NCBI GenBank assembly: GCA_023853785.1
Contig: JAJIRX010000272.1
Coordinates: 1 to 39,443 of the forward strand
Source of the DNA: Psilocybe azurescens
Taxonomy: Eukaryota; Basidiomycota; Agaricomycetes; Agaricales; Agrocybaceae
Direction: 5' to 3'
Length of the DNA: 39,443 nt
The notes under the pieces were generated by a model. The model ran no database searches. It was not told the origin of the DNA and was given only the letters and a program-made list of their open reading frames with translations. The position numbers and the translations under genes are program-made. Positions 30,860 through 39,443 of the stretch are shown piece after piece. The first letter of the stretch is position 1. Each line of letters begins with the position of its first letter.

Positions 30860-32124
30860 ATGGCCCCTACGTCGTCGATACTGAGCATCTTCTCCTGCTG
30901 CTTCCAGCACAAGCCCACAGCGGCAGCGGCCAGTCTTTTCGTGAGTTGATGCTGTGTTGCGTTCTGTGCTGTGTTGACAGGAATTTGAAACGGGAATGTG
31001 GGCTAGAATACAGGACACATGCCCGAATGAGCACTCATATACATCTCTTATACCAGCTACTAATGACCCGACGCCGTGAGTTTCTGCTTCTCTACCCTCT
31101 ACCCTCTGTCCCCCTGTCCTGTTCCTGCCAATGTAGTGAGACGACGATCCGCGCAACGGCTTCTCATGTTCACTGATACTCATAGGTCCTATCCCAGCGC
31201 GTATGTGATCGATCATCAGAGGATGAAGGAGCGGATGCCGCATATCGTGCGGTTGAAAGAGGGTGAGTGTTCTGCTGCCTCCTTCCTCTCCGTTCTTTCG
31301 TCCTTCTTTCTGTATTTCGTCCTTCTCTCTTCCTCCTCCCCTCCTCGCCTACGTCCCTCCGCTTTTTTTTTTTCCCTGTGCATCCCCTTTTCCTACATCC
31401 TTCCTAATGAGCACACAGACTAAAATTTTCCCTTTCCTCTCAAAAATAAAGTAAAATGGTCAACGTAATATCTCACCTCCCGTTCAACCTGTACAACCTA
31501 AATTTCTTCAAACCCAAACACTTGTCTTCCCAGTCGGCGATGATCGTCTCCGTATCCTCTCCTTCGCCTTCGCGGTCGACGTCTGCGTTTACGTCACGCT
31601 CCGCGCGGAATTTGAAGTTGAGTCGGCCGGAGCTCAATTTCCCGCCGTGCGCTTCGTATAATGCGGGCGCGGCAGGCAATGTGCAGGGGCATATGGGTGT
31701 GCCGCTGACGAGAGGCGCGGTCGGCGCCCCTATATCATGACACGGAGCAGGAGCAGGAGGACCGTTCAGTTCATCGTCCCTCGCGTCCCGCGAGGGTCCT
31801 GCGAAGAGGAAGGACGTCGGTGTGGGTGCGGTTTACCAAGCTTGAGCTTGTGACACAGAGGAAGTGGAAGGTGGAAAAGCCCAAGTGACCCCGCGGCTCC
31901 ACGATCCTCGTCCAACCTCCCCTTCACGCCTGCCGCCATCACCATCTTCCTATTCTTCGTCATCATCCTCGTCCTCTTTGTCATCGCCTCCACTCCGCTC
32001 CTCATCTCTATCTCCTTCTCCTTCCTCGCATAAAACGAAGGGCGATGCAGCGACGCACAACCCGATACTTTGTGTGTCGCCCTCGCCCGCGTCGATCGTC
32101 GGCACCGGCACTGGCATGCGGTGA
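30860..32124 (+). pseudogene. LAMTOR1/MEH1-like protein, copy 2 (frameshifted)
   Basis: Exon 1 (30860-30940) has SILSIFSCCFQHKP, exon 2 (31014-31075) DTCPNEHSYTSLIPATNDP, exon 3 (31186-31262) PSAYVIDHQRMKERMPHIVR and LKE; these three join in frame with good splice sites. Before the GTGAGT donor of intron 3 one G is missing relative to copy 1 (GAGG versus GAGGG), so exon 4 (from 31452, KMVNVISHLPFNLYNLNFF in the ancestral frame) is read out of frame and soon stops. A TGA (31738-31740) also replaces AGA in the ancestral frame. The Leu-Ile-Pro motif after NEH is better preserved here than in copy 1. Each copy therefore has a different defect; a sequencing error at either spot would change the verdict. 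Confidence 0.45.
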
Positions 32125-32475
32125 ATCAAGTTGCGGGATGCGGGATGCGGGGTCGCTGGTCGTTAGCTGGGGCGATTGAGAGCGATTGAATTATGGCGGT
32201 GCGCACCGCGGGCGCTGGCTGGTGGGCATGGATAGCTGGATATACTGGTTATGGTTGCTCATATTCATGGCGCTGAGGAATTCCGCGGCGCGTCCACCCC
32301 CATGTCCGCTTGCGTCAGCGTTGAGTCCTCAGTCCATGTGTGCCTCCACACCCGATTCTGCGCATACATTCACCTGGCCGCCATTTCCACCCCCACCCCC
32401 AGAACCGCGTTCATCTAATCTGTCTATATTCGACTACTGCTACCCACTACCCAAAACATCATTGACCGACACTGC

Positions 32476-32530
32476 TAACACTGACGACACCGATACCGAT
32501 ACCAACACCGATACCAACACCGATACCATC
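32476..32530. repeat. ACCGAT/ACCAAC hexamer array
   Basis: Eight or so imperfect hexamers, encoding alternating Asp/Asn-Thr in one frame. Unit 1 has only a short version near 23620-23655. Confidence 0.75.
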
Positions 32531-33942
32531 GACACTACGACCAATATCAATATCGATACCACAGCTGCACCGCCGCTACTGCTTCCGCCTTTCCCACCAT
32601 GCTGCTCTAACGAACCACGAAGTCCAATACCACCAACCACCACCACCATCACGCGTGTGTGCGGGGTCATGACGTTACACTGCTCCGCGTCTTGGTTATT
32701 TTGTTGCCATTTCTATCTCGTACTCTTTCTTGACGACATACTGATTCTGACTTAGTGTGCATCATTATGCTTCTCATCACACCATACCACACCTCCTCTC
32801 GCTTCATCGCTTCTTCATCGTAGCGCACATCCGCCCATCACATCACATCACATCACTCATTGTATTTCGTCTCGTTGTATTTCGCTCATCACCACTGAAC
32901 ACATCTCATCTCATCTCATCTCATCATAGCTTACCGCACCATACCACATCAACTCCGATTTTGTTTTGTTTTGTTCTTTTATCCTATCCTGTCCTATCGA
33001 TCCAGCGAATACAATACCTCCTTCATCCCAGTCATCAGCATATATTATCCCTTTTGTTAGCGCAACCTGGACGTTTAGTTTAAACTGGAATGAATTGAAT
33101 TCTAACGAACCGAAGGAATAAAGAAAGAGCGATCCACTGCCGTTCGGAGTACTCTTTTTCCCCTTTTTCTTTCTTTTCTTTTTTTTTTTTTTTTTTTGGT
33201 TTAGGTTAGGTTCGATTTCTTCCCTGGTTGGTTGGTTGCATATTCTACGATATAATCCTAATCTATATGATATAGTGCAAGCCGTGCCGATCTTCATGTA
33301 TTCATACAATATGTATTTCAGTATATAAGCACTGAGGTACAGTACATTCGGGGCAATCGTACTTGTAATCTAAAAGCTGGGAGGGTATGGAAGCCTTGAT
33401 CATGGGAAGATGAGCAGCGGAGGTAGCAGGGGATGAGAAATAGCCTCAGGCTTGGGGTCCGGGTCTGTTAGCTATGTATACATAGGTTTGACCCCTCGGG
33501 AACGAAACTCGCACTCGAACTCGGAGCGGGGGAAAAGGACGTGATGCGCCGGAGATTAGGAGACCGGCATTTCCTTCAGTATAAGTATCCAGAGGTGCAT
33601 AGTATGTTGAAAGTCTCGATGGATCTGAGCGTCGAGCGTGCAGTATAGAAAACTACACGCAGCGCAAGCGGAAGCGCTGAAGAATTATTTGGTCACTATA
33701 CAGTAAATCAACCGACACTTAGATAAGGAAGGCGACAATGAGCTGGTATCCCAGAGCGCCAACGAAAACCCAGCACACGATTTTCCACTGCCACCGTCTC
33801 TATTGAAATAAAGGGGGAAAGGAATACTTCGTGGCAACAGAATAAAGGTAGGGCTACATAACTATACATGGAATCTACATTACTCGAGTTTATAATGTAT
33901 CGCATGAAGAATTTACCGTTATGAATTTTAAAGGGGCACAGG

Positions 33943-34423
33943 GCAAAGGCCGTGGAACATGTGAGTGGGGATGCTGGTGGTAAGAAGCAGGATGCGGAGC
34001 GCAACTATTATGATGCTGGTTGTGAGATGGGTTATGCGAAAGCTGAGGCCGAGGGCGAGCCAAAGGAGATGCTGTTTCGTTTCGTTTTGTTTCCTCTTAT
34101 CGTCATTTTCGTTATATGTGGAGATAGCCTCAGTGACTCCTCGTTCCTCGTTCCTCGAAATCAACCGCCGCCTGCAGAACACGTTACAGGTAGATCAGTC
34201 GTCGACGCAGTAGACTAAGCGGCAAGCGTGCTGCGCCAGTTCTGAGACGCATTAATTACTCGAAGTCGGTTTCTACACCCTGGCAATAACAAAACATCTC
34301 GTACAGACTTAAGTTCTGTTAGAATTAATGTCAGAAGCCTATCGCAGCCGAATTTATGTGGAAGAATCAATGAACATGCAGAGGTAAATCAGGTACAGTG
34401 CTCTTGACTGTTGTACGTTGCGG
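33943..34423 (+). other. 481-bp segment present only in unit 2
   Basis: Unit 1 passes directly from GGGGCTCAGG to AAATTCTC (about 25315-25330); unit 2 has 481 extra bases at that point. On the plus strand it encodes a charged, protein-like stretch (VSGDAGGKKQDAERNYYDAG, GYAKAEAEGEPKE, about 33950-34065) and, after a possible intron, LEINRRLQNTLQVDQSSTQ with a stop near 34213. I do not recognise it. Either an exon-bearing fragment was inserted in unit 2 or it was deleted from unit 1. Confidence 0.5.
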
Positions 34424-35293
34424 AAATTCTCGATCAACTGCTTTGAATGATCGTCTTTCGATCAATATTCGGTTCAATGTACCATCCGGTTCAATAAAAG
34501 CACGTAGATATATTGAATAATCGATCATACCCACACGCTACGGAGTCGATGCTTGTAATCAGGCTACATTTGTACCATCACTAAGCATTATGTCCAGAAG
34601 TTCCTGCAGACGATGGTTCTATACAACAGAACCCCCGGACAACTTCCAGTTTACCGAATTTGTTAAAGATGTTCGAAACGGCAACAGCCACCTTGTTATG
34701 AGCAACCAACTGTCTATATTTGCATCCAAAACGACCTTGGCGTCCGAGAGCACTCAGCGATTGCCTGAGTTTCTTAGTCTATCAAGTCATTGTTATTAAT
34801 TGCCTATATTGCCCACTTGACTCAAATCATCCGGTGTTCGCTTAGTAGGTTAGCGTGTTCTTATGTGTTCATACATGGTTTCCGGGCATCCTGAATATGC
34901 ATAGCTTAATGGCAGTGCATCCTTGTATAAGCTACGGTTGACACTGTCCCGGCTTATATACGCCATAAGTGCTACCAATTACTTACGTTCAGCTACTTAA
35001 AGCCGATCTGTGCAAGGAAGACTCATTGATGAACGTGCTGGTGGCTGTGGTATATGGTTCTATTCTTGTAGATACATTTGTACCGTCCCTAGGCTATGTC
35101 AGCGTGAACCCAAAGTCCACTATAATACCCACCACTCTCCAATCATTTGCCCCTTTGCTGTTCTAAATTTTGCCCCAATCGTTTCTTCGCACTTGAAGCA
35201 CTCGATTCGACACTTACAGCGATTGAAAGCTACTTCAACCACTTCTCTTACCTTACACTCATTCCGTCCGGGTATCACCCATCCAGCAGCCAA

Positions 35294-37809
35294 ATGTTCC
35301 CACAGCGCAGTAACTTCATCATCAATGGTGGTCATTTAGTAAACGTCCAAGGCGATTATCACTACAATGTAAACAAGGACACTGGTAAGAACTCTCTGCT
35401 GCCAAACTCACGCTAGAGCATTTATTTGCATGTTCATGTAAGGACTACACGTTCTTGGGCAGCATATTGCCTCTGGCGCAATGTTCGATTCCTCTGCACG
35501 ATTCCCGCCCGGAAAGTGTCATCCCGGGACGCGAGAAAAAGCACTCAAGATCATAACAGATTGGATTATCAACCCTGCTCCCGAGCATAGTGTCATATGG
35601 CTGTACGGCCCAGCAGGATCCGGAAAATCAGCGATCGCACAGTCAATCGCAGAGCTTCTCTGGCAGGCATATCAAAGTCAATATGGAGAAAGCTTTTTCT
35701 TCGCCGCTGGAGATAACATGGGTCGTGGAGATGGCAACAAACTCTTTTCGACACTTGCATATCAGCTTGCAGTTCAATTCCCCGCCCTACTACCCGTCAT
35801 AAACGACACATTGTTCAAAGATCCGATGCTTCCTACGAGGTCAATGGAAATTCAAATCAAGGCTCTTATCGTTGACCCTCTCTTACAAGTATCAAACTGG
35901 TCGGCCCATACGCCTACTATTATTATCGACGGCCTCGACGAATGTGCGAATTCGACCACTCAGAAGAACATCCTTTCTCTCATATCCTATTATATTCGTC
36001 ATCATAACTTACCCCTTCGATTTCTTATTGCGAGCCGTCCCGAATATTGGATCAGGGATGCATTTGAAGTAGCGACTAATCACGATCTCACACTGCCTAT
36101 ATCACTCAATGAGGTTGGAGATGCAGACGGCGATATCGAAAGATATTTGGTCGCTGAATTCGCCGAGATTTGCAACAAATACAGTCTCATCATGTGCTCT
36201 GTGGTACAACCATGGCCACCCACACGCATTGTCAAACGCTTCGTTGAAGAATCTTCTGGCCAGTTTATCTATGCATCCACTATCGTCAAATTTGTTGGCT
36301 ACTCGTCCGACTTCTGTGACCCTCGAGAACAGCTCCAGATACTGACGACGGCTGGACCTCATCGTGCCACTGCGTTCTCAACCCTTGACTCCCTATATGC
36401 CGCAATTCTATCGCGTATCCCTGATACTCATCGAGTAGCATTGAATCTGGTCCTTGGAGGCATAATTCTCGACTTGACAGTTCAAACAATAGAGATTTTT
36501 CTCGAAGTAGATGCTGGAGTGATAGCTATCAATTTAGCCGCCCTCAACTCGCTCATTGAAGTACAACCTGTAGAGTTTGAAGCTGAAGAAGTATTGGAAG
36601 TATTTTATGGCCCACGTGGGTGTCCAGACGAAACAAACATCAGGTTCTGCCATTTATCGTTTCGGGAATTTCTCGAGGATCAAGCTCGCTCAGGACAATA
36701 TTTTGTGGATGTGGCCGAAATTTCTCATCTGTTCTTGTTTACTATTTTCAATCTGTTTGGGGATGCTTTAGAGCAGAAGCCAGAAGTTGAACAACATAAG
36801 ACTTAGTAAGCTCATTCGCTTTGTCCGCAATTCATACTAACTGCTTTTATTGAATACACCAACAGCACTATCGGCGTAATGTCTTTGAACCACTTGCTGG
36901 ACAGCATACCTTGTCCACCTGGCATTCTGTGGAATATTAACACTTTAGAAGCTCTTGAAGCAGAGCTCGACTTGAAGTTCAAAGCCTTCATTTCTTCCGA
37001 TTCGACAAATATTCTGTATAGTTCATATTTATTGCAATATCTGGAAATCTTTCGTTCTTGGTCAGGCGAACTTTATCCCAAGCAATCTCGTTACAAGAAT
37101 ACTCTGGACCTCGCTGAGTGCAGAATCATACATTATCTCAAAGAAAATGACATGCTCAGCATCACCTCACTAGTACTCTACGCCTCGTATGACTTTGATA
37201 TCACCATTGACACAATGAAACAGCTTCAAGAAGTGAACCTATCGAGCGAGATGCCCAGTTGTTTCCTGTCTGTTTGGTGGCAGTGGGAGTCGTCAAATCT
37301 TAGGGTTGCATACATTGTACGTCTATCCCGGTTCGAGACGTATATTGATAAATACGGAGACGAGGAATTGCTTTCTCGATGGATCGGGCAGTCAATGCGA
37401 CTCATGTGTCTTTGTTTGACTATATTGGGTCATGATACCATAAAGCGTGCCAAAGATTCAATTGCGTAAGTTTTATACTGCTTTGTTAAATATATTATTA
37501 ACCAACATTTGTTCCGAATCAAGCCCAAACTTGCTACCCTGTGCTGAGGTTGTCTCAAGAGTGACTATTCTGCAATCCTTCTTTTATACCAACCGAATTC
37601 GGGGATCAAGGATAAAGCATTTACTCTCCGATGCACAGGGACGATTGTTTTTGACACTTTTACTGGATCCCAGGCTGTGGAACATATTTTGTATACGCAA
37701 ACCTGAGATGGAAATGGGGCTGAATGACTTTGCATTAGATGCAATGTGCTGGATACACGCAAAACTGGCACGTATATATTTATATCTCCTGGAGGTCGTA
37801 TGGCACTAA
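35294..37809 (+). CDS. NACHT-domain NLR-like NTPase, copy 2 (intact)
   Basis: Exons 35294-35384, 35443-36805, 36866-37465 and 37524-37809 join in frame to 779 residues, with TACTAAC branch-point-like sequence in intron 2. The first exon repeats the glycine-rich start (SNFIINGGHLVNVQGDYHYN). Motifs in order: FPPGKCHPGTREKAL, P-loop GPAGSGKSAIAQ (GGA at 35622-35624), Walker B TIIIDGLDEC, FLIASRPEYW, VKRFVEESSGQFIYAS, winged-helix-like FCHLSFREFL, then a helical region without known repeats. The protein should be a cytosolic STAND NTPase of about 88 kDa that binds ATP or GTP and oligomerises. The first part is about 89 percent identical to copy 1 by eye, but exon 3 differs far more. It may extend through splicing into the module at 37840-38720. 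ATG 35294 is chosen because exon 1 matches the known family start. Confidence 0.88.
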
Positions 37810-38720
37810 CTATTATGCATCATGATCATTCCGATAGTGTGATCCTGTGTCGCTATCGCTGATTGCAGAGTACGACACAGGTCTCCCGGCCAGAATGTCA
37901 CAGGCAGTAACTGGGATCTATCATCGGATCTTTTACCTTCTTGCCAGAGCTGTCGGTATCTCACGGAACTCATTGTAATTCAACGTCAAAATCGCAGCCT
38001 GGGCGCTGTGCTGCATGTGATGCAACCGTCCGACGATCGCAATGTATATACCATCGTGGAGGAAGGGCTTGCCGATCTGCATGAATATTCTTATCGTCCA
38101 CGGTCGTTTTGGTATCTCCAAAACTTTCAGGATCAGTTCTTCGGTGGCGATAATTCGAAGAATAACTCTCCAGGAATCAACTCGGTTATTGACCGCTCAA
38201 CCTGGTATCCTTATCTGGCTACATATCTTCTTAATGAGAACGTCAAGTGTCTATATCGACAGCTGCATCCACAATTCGATGTATCATTGGAGCTGCCATT
38301 CTTCGATACCTATTTTGGAGAGTGTTTACCCTACGCATACCCAACTGAACGAAACCTGACTGCACTCCGTGCATTACGTGTTTGTCTTCAACCAATCCCA
38401 CGCCATGGAACCCACCCTTAGGATTCTGCTCTGGAATTAATGTGTTGTTATTGGTATGCCCGCTATGATACGCCGTTACATTCTGTGACTTGCACTGACG
38501 CATGGTTATAACGCAGAAATATGATCGCTCATCACTCTCGCTTGAAGAGCTTGCTGGGCTCACGGGGTGGCTCGCCTCACTAGTTGAAGAGGGTGCTAGT
38601 GATTCCGAAGAAGATAATAATAATGGAACTAATGATTCGGGAGAAATGGAGGATGAGGACTCTGACGAGGATTTTAACGAGAACTCTGATGCGAACTCTG
38701 ACGAGGACATGAATACGTAG
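37810..38720 (+). pseudogene. Downstream C-terminal module with acidic tail, copy 2
   Basis: A frame open from about 37845 to 38421 reads DLSSDLLPSCQSCRYLTELI, LHVMQPSDDRNVYTIVEEGL, FFGGDNSKNNSPGINSVIDR and LRALRVCLQP. A base lost near 38385 (CGTGTTTGTC versus CGTGTTTTATC in copy 1) diverts it to a stop at 38419-38421; without that loss it would reach LGFCSGINVLLL and the GTATGC donor (about 38455), then the terminal exon 38517-38720 (KYDRSSLSLEELAGLTGWLA and an Asp/Glu-rich tail). The defect lies at a different place from that in copy 1, so the common ancestor was open throughout. Function unknown; likely the C-terminus of the NACHT protein. Confidence 0.55.
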
Positions 38721-38898
38721 TCGTAGTGTCAATGGCAGTCAGTGAATCCAATCTTTTTGCCTGTATACAAACTCTACTACATAGACACAAATACCTGAGA
38801 GGAAAGTGAGGTCACACCTCAGAGGGATCTGACTAGCGATACTAGTATAACCCGCAAATACGCCCAATGTCGGTTACATACTCTGACGAGTGTTTGCA

Positions 38899-38978
38899 AC
38901 ACAGAAATACGATCGCTGATCTTCAACGCTTGTAGAGCTGGTTCGGCTCACGGGTTGGCTTGCCTCACCTGTTGACAA
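38899..38978 (+). pseudogene. Decayed extra copy of the acidic-tail exon start (unit 2)
   Basis: Same relic as in unit 1: AAATACGATCGCTGATCTTC gives KYDR-stop-SSTLVELVRLTGWLAS. Because both units carry it with the same TGA, the exon duplication is older than the segmental duplication. Confidence 0.7.
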
Positions 38979-39443
38979 AGATATTATAGTCTCGCTCCCA
39001 GATCATCCGGACAAGGATATTCTTGCTACCTGTACATCCCCTTGTAGCTTTCAATATTTGTGTAGTACCGATATCAATTACTGAGACGGCTTTTCATTAC
39101 TGACAGTGAATTCACTTGCGCTGGAGTGAGTCGATTGTTGGTTTCGTTGGCGTCAAACATCACGAATCAAAGACCAAGTAGATTACTATTTTCAACATAC
39201 TAGACCGACTTTCTGTCATAGCTGCCACGCTCTCGATATGGTTGAAGTGAGCAAGTAGAGCAACGATGACGGACCAAATTTTCCGTTTAATTCTTTAGGA
39301 GGTTCTAACCCCATAACTGTCCTTGCTCTCACATTTTTAGGGACATCCGGATGCATCAGCGATCAGCGATCATCTTTATTTGGTAATCGTACGACTTGGG
39401 GCAACGGGACGTTGCCCCAAACTTAGTGTGCGCTCAAGGACAC
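38979..39443. other. 3' flank of unit 2, no gene
   Basis: Continues the paralogy with unit 1 up to the window edge. Contains the near-perfect palindrome GGGGCAACGGGACGTTGCCC at 39398-39417. About 45 bases near 39276-39320 (including TTTAGGAGGTTCTAACCCCA) have no counterpart in unit 1. Confidence 0.5.

Larger units (their letters stand above)
32125..35293. other. Low-complexity spacer between the two unit-2 genes
   Basis: No supported gene. An ACCGAT/ACCAAC hexamer array lies at 32476-32530, expanded relative to unit 1. CATCA-type runs occur at 32840-32930 and a T-run at about 33172-33199, also longer than in unit 1. The conserved frame PDNFQFTEFVKDVRNGNSHL recurs near 34638. Bases 33943-34423 are absent from unit 1. 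Confidence 0.45.
30770..39443 (+). repeat. Segmental duplication, unit 2
   Basis: Second head-to-tail copy of the cassette; it runs to the window edge, so its true right end is not seen. Conserved non-coding as well as coding sequence shows that a DNA segment was duplicated and not retroposed transcripts (introns are retained in both). Confidence 0.9.

Overview
This 39.4-kb window looks like a transposon-rich region of a basidiomycete fungus, most likely an agaricomycete. Support comes from short GT-AG introns (about 55-65 nt), a P-loop NTPase of the agaricomycete NACHT/NLR-like type with its characteristic short glycine-rich first exon, a Plavaka-type transposase relic, a DUF6698-like relic and Tc1-like DNA elements. 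I saw no rRNA, tRNA, CRISPR array or bacterial-style operon. All gene models are read by eye from splice signals, reading frames and comparison of duplicated copies.

Left part (1-11.7 kb): a small foldback MITE (153-466), a degenerate ~48-bp tandem repeat, an unrecognised multi-exon coding region (about 1475-3010), a repeat-bearing gap, a small coiled-coil gene with a frameshift (4220-5032), and then a minus-strand Plavaka-type transposase relic (11297 down to 5067). A complete but frameshifted Tc1-like element (6306-7900, TA target duplication, ~215-bp terminal inverted repeats) sits inside the transposase.

Middle part (11.7-21.9 kb): two nearly identical 1.69-kb TG...CA repeats (11905-13594 and 18416-20103). 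Each interrupts a different pre-existing repeat, so they are best read as two solo LTRs and not as the two ends of one element. Between them lie a fragmentary L-type lectin (VIP36/ERGIC-53-like) pseudogene, an unrecognised minus-strand gene fragment and a frameshifted DUF6698-like pseudogene. Next to the second LTR are two tandem copies (788 and 851 bp) of a unit that contains a ~40-bp inverted-repeat element.

Right part (21.9-39.4 kb): a head-to-tail segmental duplication. Unit 1 runs from about 21.93 to 30.33 kb and unit 2 from about 30.77 kb to the window end. Each unit holds a small 'CC...KMVNV' gene that resembles LAMTOR1/MEH1-type lysosomal adaptors, about 3 kb of low-complexity DNA, a four-exon NACHT NTPase gene, a downstream C-terminal module with an acidic tail, and a decayed extra copy of the tail exon. 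Unit 2 keeps an intact NACHT P-loop; unit 1 has Gly to Arg at the invariant glycine. The downstream modules carry different single-base frameshifts in the two copies. Protein divergence between the copies is concentrated after the NACHT domain, as expected if that part is the sensing region. This NACHT cassette is the most interesting item in the window.
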